From Colletes latitarsis (taxonomy: Eukaryota > Arthropoda > Insecta > Hymenoptera > Colletidae): a stretch of DNA of 64,000 nucleotides. The DNA is taken from contig NW_027488369.1 in assembly GCF_051014445.1 (NCBI RefSeq), forward strand, positions 11,550,001 to 11,614,000, given 5' to 3'. The position numbers and the translations under genes were made by a program. A model generated the notes under the pieces. That model had not been told where the DNA came from. It saw only the letters and a list, made by a program, of their open reading frames with translations, and did no database searches. Within the stretch, counting starts at the first letter, position 1. Each line of letters opens with the position of its first letter. Shown piece by piece: positions 1 through 11,728 of the stretch.

Positions 1-278
1 TATTTGCCCTCATCTGGCTCATACCTTCGCATTTTTTGCATACTTTTTGGCCATATCCTGGTTTTTTTTCTGGTTTGGATCCCGCAGTAATGTGGTTCCA
101 CACCGAAACAGTCAATAGAAGCTGGTTCCGATAAGTATTTTAAAGGATAACGCTGGTTATGTCTGGGTTAGTTCCGGTATTTGCTATCATCTGGCACATA
201 CTTCCGCGTTTTTCGCATACTTGTTGGCCAGATCCTGTGCTTTTTCTGTTTTGGATCCCGTAGTAATGAGGTTCCACA

Positions 279-2569
279 CCGAAACAGTCAATTCAACCTG
301 GTTGCGATTAATATTTTGGAGGATAACGCCGGTTATGTCTCGGTTAGGTCTGGTATTTGCCCTCATCTGGCTCGGACCTTCGCATTTTTCGCATACTTGT
401 TGGCCAGATCCCGGCCTTCTTCTGGCTTGGTCCACGTAGTAAAGTGGCACCAGACTGAAACAGTCAATTAAACCTGGTTGCGAATAATATTTTAGAGGAT
501 AACGCTAGTTATGTCTGGGATAGTTCTGGTATTTGCAATCATCTGGCTCATACTTTCGTTTTTTCTCATAGTTGTTGGCCAGATCCTGGGTTTTTTTCTG
601 GTTTGGATCCCGTAGTAATGCGGTTCCACAACGAAACAGTCAATTAAACCTGGTTGCGGTTAATATTTTATCGGATAACGCCGGTTATGTCTGGGTTAGG
701 TCTGGTATTTGCCCTCATCTGGCTCGTACTTTCGCATTTTTCGCATACTTTTTGGCCATATCCTGGTTTTTTTTCTGGTTTGGATCCCGCAGTAATGTGG
801 TTCCACACCGAAACAGTCAATAGAAGCTGGTTCCGATAAGTATTTTAAAGGATAACGCTGGTTATGTCTGGGTTAGTTCTGGTATTTGCTATCATCTGGC
901 ACATACTTCCGCGTTTTTCGCATACTTGTTGGCCAGATCCTGTGCTTTTTCTGTTTTGGATCCCGTAGTAATGAGGTTCCACACCGAAACAATCAATTCA
1001 ACCTGGTTGCGATTAATATTTTACAGGATAACGCCGGTTATGTCTCGGTTTGGTCTGGGATTTGCACTCATCTGGCTCGTACTTTCGCATTTTTCGCATA
1101 CTTGTTAGCCAGATCCTGGCCTCTTTCTGGTTTGGATCATCGTAGCAATGCGGTACCACACCGAAACAGTCAATTAAACCTGGATGCGAATAATATTTTA
1201 GAGGATAACTCTGGTTATGCCTGGGATAGTTCTGGTATTTGCAATCATCTGGCTCATACTTTCGCGTTTTTCTCATAGTTGTTGGCCAGATCCTGGGTTT
1301 TTTCTGGTTTGGATCCCGTAGTGATGCGGTGCCACACCGAAACAGTCAATTAAATCTGGTTGCGATTAATATTTTAGAGGATAATGCCGGTAATGTCTCG
1401 GTTAGGTCCTGGTATTAGCCCTCATCTGGCGCGTACTTTCGCATTTTTCGCATTCTTGTTGGCCAGATCCTGGCCTTTTTCTGGCTTGGACCACGTAGTG
1501 ATGTGGTACCACACCGAAACAGTCAATTAAACCTGGTTGCGAATAATATTTTAGAGGGTAACGCTGGTTATGCCTGGGATAGTTCTGGTATTTGCAATCA
1601 TCTGGCTCATACTTTCGCGTTTTACTCATAGTTGTTGGCCAGATCCTGGGTTTTTTCTGGTTTGGATCCCGTAGTAATGTGGTTCCACACGGAAACAGTC
1701 AATTAAACCCGGTTGCGATTAATATTTTAGAGGATAACGCCGGTTATGTCTGTGTTAAGTCTGGTATTTGCCCTCCCCTGGCTCATACTATCGCATTTTT
1801 CGAATACTTGTCGGCCAGATCCTGGGTTTTTTCTGGTTTGGATCCCGTAGTAATATGGTTCCACACCGAAACAGTCAATTAAACCTGGTTGCGATTAATA
1901 TTTTAGGGGATAACGCCGGTTACGTCTCGGTTAGTTCTAGTATTTGCAATCATCTGGCTCATACTTTCGCATTTTTCGCATACCTGTTGGCCAGATCCTG
2001 GGTTTCCTCTGGTTTGGATCCCGTAGTAATGTGGTTCCACACCGAAACAGTCAATTAAACCTGGTTGCGATTAATATTTTACAGGATAACGCCGGTTATG
2101 TCTCGGTTAGGTCTGGGATTTGCACTCATCTGGCTCGTACTTTCGCATTTTTCGCATACTTGTTCGCCAGATCCTGGGTTTTTTCTGGTTTGGATCCCGC
2201 AGTAATGTGGTTCCACAACGAAACAGTCAATTAAACCTTGTTGCGATTAATATTTTGGCGGATAACGCCGGTTATGTCTGGGTTAGGTCTGGTGTTTGCC
2301 CTCATCTGGCTCGTACTTTCGCATGTTTCGCATACTTTTTGGCCAGATCCTGGCCTTTTTCTGGTTTGGATCACGTAGTGATGTGGCACCACACTGAAAT
2401 AGTCATTAAAAACATGTTCCGATTCGTACTTTAGAGGATAACGCTGTCTATGTCAGGCATAATTCTGGTGTTTGCAATCATCTGGCTCATAATTTCGCAT
2501 TTTTCGGATACTTGTTGGCCAGATCCTGGCCATTTTCTGGTTTGGATCACGTAGTAATGCGGTACCACA
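279..2569 (+). repeat. 13-monomer HOR unit, copy 1
   Basis: Bases 279-758 match 2,570-3,049 (displacement 2,291 bp), and 1,013-2,583 match 3,127-4,697 (displacement 2,114 bp). Copy 1 therefore ends where copy 2 begins: a tandem duplication of about 13 monomers. Bases 759-1,012 have no counterpart in copy 2. They belong to a separate local duplication in which window start 1-~280 matches 706-~985, displaced by 705 bp (four monomers plus one base). Confidence 0.85.
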
Positions 2570-4697
2570 CCGAAACAGTCAATTCAACCTGGTTGCGATT
2601 AATATTTTGGAGGATAACGCCGGTTATGTCTCGGTTAGGTCTGGTATTTGCCCTCATCTGGCTCGGACCTTCGCATTTTTCGCATACTTGTTGGCCAGAT
2701 CCCGGCCTTCTTCTGGCTTGGTCCACGTAGTAAAGTGGCACCAGACTGAAACAGTCAATTAAACCTGGTTGCGAATAATATTTTAGAGGATAACGCTAGT
2801 TATGTCTGGGATAGTTCTGGTATTTGCAATCATCTGGCTCATACTTTCGTTTTTTCTCATAGTTGTTGGCCAGATCCTGGGTTTTTTTCTGGTTTGGATC
2901 CCGTAGTAATGCGGTTCCACAACGAAACAGTCAATTAAACCTGGTTGCGATTAATATTTTATCGGATAACGCCGGTTATGTCTGGGTTAGGTCTGGTATT
3001 TGCCCTCATCTGGCTCGTACTTTCGCATTTTTCGCATACTTTTTGGCCAGATCCTGGCCTTTGTCTGGTTTGTATCACGTAGTAATGCGGTACCACACCG
3101 AAACAGTCCATTAAACCTGGTTGCGATTAATATTTTACAGGATAACGCCGGTTATGTCTCGGTTTGGTCTGGGATTTGCACTCATCTGGCTCGTACTTTC
3201 GCATTTTTCGCATACTTGTTAGCCAGATCCTGGCCTCTTTCTGGTTTGGATCATCGTAGCAATGCGGTACCACACCGAAACAGTCAATTAAACCTGGATG
3301 CGAATAATATTTTAGAGGATAACTCTGGTTATGCCTGGGATAGTTCTGGTATTTGCAATCATCTGGCTCATACTTTCGCGTTTTTCTCATAGTTGTTGGC
3401 CAGATCCTGGGTTTTTTCTGGTTTGGATCCCGTAGTGATGCGGTGCCACACCGAAACAGTCAATTAAATCTGGTTGCGATTAATATTTTAGAGGATAATG
3501 CCGGTAATGTCTCGGTTAGGTCCTGGTATTTGCCCTCATCTGGCGCGTACTTTCGCATTTTTCGCATTCTTGTTGGCCAGATCCTGGCCTTTTTCTGGCT
3601 TGGACCACGTAGTGATGTGGTACCACACCGAAACAGTCAATTAAACCTGGTTGCGAATAATATTTTAGAGGGTAACGCTGGTTATGCCTGGGATAGTTCT
3701 GGTATTTGCAATCATCTGGCTCATACTTTCGCGTTTTACTCATAGTTGTTGGCCAGATCCTGGGTTTTTTCTGGTTTGGATCCCGTAGTAATGTGGTTCC
3801 ACACGGAAACAGTCAATTAAACCCGGTTGCGAATAATATTTTAGAGGATAACGCCGGTTATGTCTGTGTTAAGTCTGGTATTTGCCCTCCCCTGGCTCAT
3901 ACTATCGCATTTTTCGAATACTTGTCGGCCAGATCCTGGGTTTTTTCTGGTTTGGATCCCGTAGTAATATGGTTCCACACCGAAACAGTCAATTAAACCT
4001 GGTTGCGATTAATATTTTAGGGGATAACGCCGGTTACGTCTCGGTTAGTTCTAGTATTTGCAATCATCTGGCTCATACTTTCGCATTTTTCGCATACCTG
4101 TTGGCCAGATCCTGGGTTTCCTCTGGTTTGGATCCCGTAGTAATGTGGTTCCACACCGAAACAGTCAATTAAACCTGGTTGCGATTAATATTTTACAGGA
4201 TAACGCCGGTTATGTCTCGGTTAGGTCTGGGATTTGCACTCATCTGGCTCGTACTTTCGCATTTTTCGCATACTTGTTCACCAGATCCTGGGTTTTTTCT
4301 GGTTTGGATCCCGCAGTAATGTGGTTCCACAACGAAACAGTCAATTAAACCTTGTTGCGATTAATATTTTGGCGGATAACGCCGGTTATGTCTGGGTTAG
4401 GTCTGGTGTTTGCCCTCATCTGGCTCGTACTTTCGCATGTTTCGCATACTTTTTGGCCAGATCCTGGCCTTTTTCTGGTTTGGATCACGTAGTGATGTGG
4501 CACCACACTGAAATAGTCATTAAAAACATGTTCCGATTCGTACTTTAGAGGATAACGCTGTCTATGTCAGGCATAATTCTGGTATTTGCAATCATCTGGC
4601 TCATAATTTCGCATTTTTCGGATACTTGTTGGCCAGATCCTGGCCATTTTCTGGTTTGGATCACGTAGTAATGCGGTACCACACCGAAACAGTCAAT
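2570..4697 (+). repeat. 13-monomer HOR unit, copy 2, one monomer shorter
   Basis: Near-identical to copy 1. Over 3,127-4,697 I could find only about four substitutions, for example TTAGCC to TTTGCC at ~3,530, ATTAATA to AATAATA at ~3,830 and TTCGCC to TTCACC at ~4,278. In place of 254 bp of copy 1 (759-1,012) it has 77 bp (3,050-3,126), a net loss of 177 bp or one monomer. That is what an unequal exchange inside one copy would leave. Confidence 0.85.
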
Positions 4698-5739
4698 TAA
4701 ACCTGGTTGCGATTAATATTCTAGAGGATAACGCCGGTTATGTCTGGGTTAGGTCTGGGATTTGCCCTCATCTGGATCGTACTTTCGCATTTTTCGCATA
4801 CTTGTTGGCCAGATCCTGCGTTTTTTCTGGTTTGGATCCCGCAGTAATGTGGTTCCACAACGAAACAGTCAATTAAACCTGGTTGCGATTAATATTTTAG
4901 AGGATAACGCCGGTTATGTCTCGGTTTGGTCTGGGATTTGCACTCATCTGGCTCGTACTTTCGCATTTTTCGCATACTTGTTAGCCAGATCCTGGCCTCT
5001 TTCTGGTTTGGATCATCGTAGCAATGCGGTACCACACCGAAACAGTCAATTATACCTGGTTGCGATTAATATTTTAGGGGATAACGCCGGTTTTGTCTGG
5101 GTTAGGTCTGGTATTTGCCCTCATCTGGCTCGTACTTTCGCATTTTTCACATACTTGTTGGCCAGATCCTGGCCTTTTTCTGGTTTGTATCCCGTAGTAA
5201 TGTGGTTCCACACCGAAACAGTCAATTGAACCTGGTTGCGATTAATATTTTGGAGGATAACGCCGGTTATGTCTCGGTTAGGTCTGGTATTTGCCCTCAT
5301 CTGGCTCGGACCTTCGCATTTTTCGCATACTTGATGGCCAGATCCCGGCCTTCTTCTGGCTTGGTCCACGTAGTAAAGTGGCACCAGACTGAAACAGTCA
5401 ATTAAACCTGGTTGCGAATAATATTTTAGAGGATAACGCTGTTTATGTCTGGGATAGTTCTGGTATTTGCAATCATCTGGCTCATACTTTCGCTTTTCCG
5501 CATAGTTGTTGGCCAGATCCTGGGTTTTTTTCTGGTTTGGATCCCGTAGTAATGCTGTTCCACAGAGAAACAGTCAATTAAACCTGGTTGCGATTAATAT
5601 TTTAGCGGATAACGCCGGTTATGTCTGGGTTAGGTCTGGTATTTGCCCTCATCTGGCTCGTACTTTCGCATTTTTCACATACTTGTTGGCCAGATCCTGG
5701 CCTTTTTCTGGTTTGGATCACGTAGTAATGCGGTACCAC
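4698..5739 (+). repeat. satellite mosaic between HOR units
   Basis: About six monomers of mixed type and nothing else. Bases ~4,762-5,150 resemble ~17,092-17,480. A 177-bp monomer lies at ~5,011. The rare variant GCTGTTCCACAGAGAAAC at ~5,554 reappears only at ~12,072, marking a shared segment displaced by 6,518 bp. No gene or promoter seen. Confidence 0.8.
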
Positions 5740-8700
5740 ACCGAAACAGTCAATTAAATCTGGTTGCGATTAATATTTTAGAGGATAATGCCGGTAATGT
5801 CTCGGTTAGGTCTGGTATTTGCCCTCATCTGGCGCGTACTTTCGCATTTTTCGCATTCTTGTTGGCCAGATCCTGGCCTTTTTCTGGCTTGGACCATGTA
5901 GTAATGTGGTACCACACCGAAACAGTCAATTAAACCTGGTTGCGAATAATATTTTAGAGGATAACGCTGTTTATGCCTGGGATAGTGCTGGTATTTGCAA
6001 TCATCTGGCTCATACTTTCGCGTTTTTCTCATAGTTGTTGGCCAGATCCTGGGTTTTTTCTGGTTTGGATCCCGTAGTAATGTGGTTCCACACGGAAACA
6101 GTCAATTAAACCCGGTTGCGATTACTATTTTAGAGGATAACGGCGGTTATGTCTGTGTTAAGTCTGGTATTTGCCCTCCCCTGGGTCATACTATCGCATT
6201 TTTCGAATACTTGTCGTCCAGATCCTGTGTTTTTTCTGGTTTGGATCCCGTAGTAATGTGGTTCCACACCGAAACAGTCAATTAAACCTGGTTGCGATTA
6301 ATATTTTAGGGGATAACGCCGGTTACGTCTCGGTTGGGTCTGGGATTTTCCCTCATCTGGTTCGTACTTTCGCATTTTTCGCATTCTTGTTGGCCCGATC
6401 CTGGGATGTTTCTGGTTTGGATCACGTAGTAATGTGTTACCACACTGAAACAGTCATTAAAAGCATGTTCCGATTCGTATTTTAGAGGATAACGCTGGTT
6501 ATGTCAGGGTTAGTTCTGGTATTTGCAATCATCATGCTCATACTTTCGCATTTTTCTCATCCTTGTTTGCCAGACCCTGGCCTTTCTCTGGTTTGGATCA
6601 CGTAGTAATGCGGCACCACACCGAAACAGTCAATTAAACCTGGTTGCGATTAATATTTTAGAGGATAACGCCGGTTATGTCTGGGTTAGGTCTGGTGTTT
6701 GCCCTCATCTGGCTCGTACTTTCGCATGTTTCGCATACTTTTTGGCCAGATCCTGGCCTTTTTCTTGTTTGGATCACGTAGTGATGTGGTACCACACTGA
6801 AACAGTCATTAAAAACATGTTCTGATTCGTGTTTTAGAGGATAACGCTGTTTATGTCAGGCATAGTTCTGGTATTTGCAATCATCTGGCTCATAATTACG
6901 CATTTTTCGGATACTTGCTGGCCAGATCCTGTGCTTTTTCTGTTTTGGATCCCGTAGTAATGAGGTTCCACACCGAAACAGTCAATTGAACCTGGTTGCG
7001 ACTAATATTTTGGAGGATAACGCCGGTTACGTCTCGGTTAGGTCTGGTATTTGCCCTCATCTGGCTCGGACCTTCGCATTTTTCGCATACTTGTTGGCCA
7101 GATCCCGGCCTTCTTCTGGCTTGGTCCACGTAGTAAAGTGGCACCAGACTGAAACAGTCAATTAAACCTGGTTGCGAATAATATTTTAGAGGATAACGCT
7201 AGTTATGTCTGGGATAGTTCTGGTATTTGCAATCATCTGGCTCATACTTTCGCTTTTTCTCATAGTTGTTTGCCAGATCCTGGGTTTTTTTCTGGTTTGG
7301 ATCCCGTAGTAATGCGGTACCACCCCGAAACAGTCAATTAAATCTGTTTGCGATTAATATTTTAGAGGATAATGCCGGTAATGTCTCGGTTAGGTCTGGT
7401 ATTTGCCCTCATCTGCCACGTACTTTCGCATTTTTCGCATTCTTGTTGGCCAGATCCTGGCCTTTTTCTGGTTTGGATCCCGTAGTAATGTGTTACCACA
7501 CTGAAACAGTCATTAAAAGCATGTTCCGATTCGTATTTTAGAGGATAACGCTGGTTATGTCAGAGTTAGTTCTGGTATTTGCAATCATCATGCTCATACT
7601 TTCGCATTTTTCTCATCCTTGTTGGCCAGATCCTGGCCTTTCTCTGGTTTGGATCACGTAGTAATGCGGTACCACACCGAAACAGTCAATTAAACCTGGT
7701 TGCGATTAATATTTTACAGGATAACGCCGGTTATGTCTCGGTTTGGTCTGGGATTTGCACTCATCTGGCTCGTACTTTCGCATTTTTCGCATACTTGTTA
7801 GCCAGATCCTGGCCTCTTTCTGGTTTGGATCATCGTAGCAATGCGGTACCACACCGAAACAGTCAATTAAACCTGGATGCGAATAATATTTTAGAGGATA
7901 ACGCTGGTTATGCCTGGGATAGTTCTGGTATTTGCAATCATCTGGCTCATACTTTCGCGTTTTTCTCATAGTTGTTGGCCAGATCCTGGCCTCTTTCTGG
8001 CATGGACCACGTAGTAATGTGGTGCCACACCGAAACAGTCAACTAAACCTGGTTGCGAATAATATGTTAGAGGATAACGCTGCTTATGCCTGGGATAGTT
8101 CTGGTACTTGCAATCATCTGGCTCATACTTTCGCGTTTTTCTCATAGTTGTTGGCCAGATCCTGGCCATTTTCTGGTTTGGATCACGTAGTAATGTGTTA
8201 CCACACTGAAACAGTCATTAAAAGCATGTTGCGATTCGTATTTTAGAGGATAACGCTGGTTATGTCAGAGTTAGTTCTGGTATTTGCAATCATCATGCTC
8301 ATACTTTCGCATTTTTCTCATCCTTGTTGGCCAGATCCTGGCCTTTCTCTGGTTTGGATCACGTAGTAATGCGGTACCACACCGAAACAGTCAATTAAAC
8401 CTGGTTGCGAAATATATTTTACAGGATAACGCCGGTTATGTCTCGGTTTGGTCTGGGATTTGCACTCATCTGGCTCGTACTTTCGCATTTTTCGCATACT
8501 TGTTAGCCAGATCCAGGCCTCTTTCTGGTTTGGGTCATCGTAGCAATGCGGTACCACACCGAAACAGTCAATTAAACCTGGATGCGAATAATATTTTAGA
8601 GGATAACGCTGGTTATGCCTGGGATAGTTCTGGTATTTGCAATCATCTGGCTCATACTTTCGCGTTTTTCTCATAGTTGTTGGCCAGATCCTGGGTTTTT

Positions 8701-9586
8701 TCTGGTTTGGATCCCGTAGTAATGCGGTACCACACCGAAACAGTCAATTAAATCTGTTTGCGATTAATATTTTAGAGGATAATGCCGGTAATGTCTCGGT
8801 TAGGTCTGGTATTTGCCCTCATCTGCCGCGTACTTTCGCATTTTTCGCATTCTTGTTGGCCAGATCCTGGCCTTTTTCTGGCTTGGACCACGTAGTAATG
8901 TGGTGCCACACCGAAACAGTCAATTAAACCTGGTTGCGAATAATATTTTAGAGGATAACGCTGCTTATGCCTGGGATAGTTCTGGTATTTGCAATCATCT
9001 GGCTCATACTTTCGCATTTTTCGCATTCTTGTTGGCCAGATCCTGGCCTTTTTCTGGCTTGGACCACGTAGTGATGTGGTACCACACCGAAACAGTCAAT
9101 TAAACCTGGTTGCTAATAATATTTTAGAGGATAACGCTGGTTATGCCTGGGATAGTTCTGGTATTTGCAATCATCTGGCTCATACTTTCGCGTTTTACTC
9201 ATAGTTGTTGGCCAGATCCTGGGTTTTTTCTGGTTTGGATCCCGTAGTAATGTGGTTCCACACGGAAACAGTCAATTAAACCCGGTTGCGATTAATATTT
9301 TAGAGGATAACGCCGGTTATGTCTGTGTTAAGTCTGGTATTTGCCCTCCCCTGGCTCATACTATCGCATTTTTCGAATACTTGTCGGCCAGATCCTGGGT
9401 TTTTTCTGGTTTGGATCCCGTAGTAATGTGGTTCCACACCGAAACAGTCAATTAAACCTGGTTGCGATTATTATTTTAGGGGATAATGCCGGTTACGTCT
9501 CGGTTAGTTCTAGTATTTGCAATCATCTGGCTCATACTTTCGCATTTTTCGCATTCCTGTTGGCCAGATCCTGGGTTTCCTCTGGT
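5740..9586 (+). repeat. ~6-kb long-range HOR, copy 1
   Basis: This stretch is repeated at 11,729-15,402 in three collinear segments: 5,740-~6,050 displaced by 5,989 bp, ~5,995-7,995 displaced by 6,166 bp (35 monomers plus 6 bp), and ~8,392-9,586 displaced by 5,814 bp. The changes in displacement mark gains or losses of whole monomers in one copy. Internal markers include TTTCTCATCCTTG, a CATTAAAAGCATG monomer class and 177-bp monomers at ~7,829 and ~8,534. Confidence 0.8.
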
Positions 9587-11728
9587 TTGGATCCCGTAGT
9601 AATGTGGTTCCACACCGAAACAGTCAATTAAACCTGGTTGCGATTAATATTTTACAGGATAACGCCGGTTATTTCTCGGTTTGGTCTGGGATTTGCCCTC
9701 ATCTGGATCGTTCTTTCGCATTTTTCGCATACTTGTTGGCCAGATCCTGGGTTCTTTCTGGTTTGGATCCCGTAGTAATGTGGTTCCACAACGAAACAGT
9801 CAATTAAACCTGGTTGCGATTAATATTTTAGCGGATAACGCCGGTTATGTCTGGGTTAGGTCTGGGATTTTCCCTCATGTGGCTCGTACTTTCGCGTTTC
9901 TCGCATTCTTGTTGTCCCGATCCTGGGATTTTTCTGGTTTGGATCTCGTAGTAATGTGTTACCACACTGAAACAGTCATTAAAAGCATGTTCCGATTCGT
10001 ATTTTAGAGGATAACGCTGGTTATGTCGGGCATAGTTCTGGTATTTGCAATCATCTGGCTCATACTTTCGCATTTTTCGCATACTTGTTGGCCAGGTCCT
10101 GGCCTTTTTCTGGTCTGGATCACGTAGTAATGCAGTACCACAACGAAACAGTCAATTAAACCTGGTTGCGATTAATATTTTAGAGGATAACGCCGTTTAT
10201 GTCTCGGTTTGGTCTGGGATTTGCCCTCATCTGGCTCGTACTTTCGCATTTTGCGCATACTTGTTGGCCAGATCCTGGCCTTTTCCTGGTCTGGATCACG
10301 TAGTAATGCAGTACCACACCGAAACAGTCAATTAGACCTGGTTGCGATTAATATTTTAGAGGATAACGCTGGTTATGTCTGGGTTAGTTCTGGTATTTGC
10401 AATCATCTGGCTCATACTTTCGCATTTTTCGCATACTTGTTGGCCAGGTCCTGGCCTCTTTCTGATTTGGATCATCGTAGCAATGCGGTACCACACCGAA
10501 ACAGTCAATTATACCTCGTTGCGATTAATATTTTAGGGGATAACGCCGGTTACGTCTCGGTTTGGTCTGGGATTTTCCCTCATCTGGCTCGTACTTTCGC
10601 ATTTTTCGCATTCTTGTTGGCCCGATCCTGGGCTTTTTCTGGTTTGGATCACGTAGTAATGTGGTGCCACACTGAAACAGTCATTAAAAGCATGTTCCGA
10701 TGCGTATTTTAGAGGATAACGCTGGTTATGTCAGGGTTAGTTCTGGTATTTGCAATCATCTGGATCATATATTCGCATTTTTCTCATCCTTGTTGGCCAG
10801 ATCCTGGCCTTTCTCTGGTTTGGATCACGTAGTAATGCGGTACCACACCGAAACAGTCAATTAAACCTGGTTGCGATTAATATTTTAGGGGATAACGCCG
10901 GTTATGTCTGGGTTAGTTCTGGTATTTGCAATCATCTGGCTCCTACTTTCGCATTTTTCGCATACTTGTTGGCCAGATCCTGGCCTCTTTCTGGTTTGGA
11001 TCATCGTAGCAATGCGGTACCACACCGAAACAGTCAATTAAACCTGGTTGCGATTAATATTTTAGGGGATAACGCCGGTTATGTCTGGGTTAGTTCTGGT
11101 ATTTGCAATCATCTGGCTCATACTTTCGCATTTTTCGCATACTTGTTGGCCAGATCCTGGCCTTTTTCTCTCTTGGACCACGTAGTAATATGGTACCACA
11201 CCGAAACAGTCAATTAAACCTGGTTGCGATTAATATTTTAGGGGATAACGCCGGTTATGTCTGGGTTAGTTCTGGTATTTGCAACCATCTGGCTCATACT
11301 TTCGCATTTTTCGCATACCTGTTGGCCAGATCCTGGGTTTTCTCTGTTGTGGATCCCGTAGTAATGTGGTACCACAACGAAACAGTCAATTAAACCTGGT
11401 TGAGATTAATATTTTAGCGGATAACGCCGGTTATGTCTGGGTTAGGTCTGGTATTTGCCCTCATCTGGCTCATACCTTCGCATTTTTCGCATACTTGTTG
11501 GCCATATCCTGGTTTTTTTTCTGGTTTGGATCCCGTAGTAATGTGGTTCCACACCGAAACAGTCAATAGAAGCTGGTTCCGATAAGTATTTTAAAGGATA
11601 ACGCTGGTTATGTCTGGGTTAAGTCTGGTATTTGCCCTCCCCTGGGTCATACTATCGCATTTTTCGAATACTTGTCGTCCAGATCCTGTGTTTTTTCTGG
11701 TTTGGATCCCGTAGTAATGTGGTTCCAC
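9587..11728 (+). repeat. satellite mosaic, left domain
   Basis: About twelve monomers without a close long-range partner that I could identify. Three consecutive monomers around 10,860-11,280 share the GGGGATAACGCCGG/GTTAGTTCTGG type and look like a local expansion. Two 177-bp monomers (~10,473 and ~10,997) let unusually long open frames run through. Bases ~11,500-11,610 repeat the AATAGAAGCTGG/TTAAAGG monomer seen at ~60-150 and ~765-850. No gene seen. Confidence 0.75.

Noticed and set aside
1592..2434. A series of overlapping 96-104-codon frames as a tandem gene family
   Set aside because: Each begins exactly one monomer (176 bp) after the last, in a different frame, and ends at the same TCAATTAA or a related stop. 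This is what a stop-poor repeat gives by chance.
8318..8674. Minus-strand frames of 75-143 codons (MRKTRKYEPDDCKYQ type) as genes
   Set aside because: They mirror the same repeat positions, recur with every suitable pair of monomers, and lack any promoter, unique sequence or recognisable domain.
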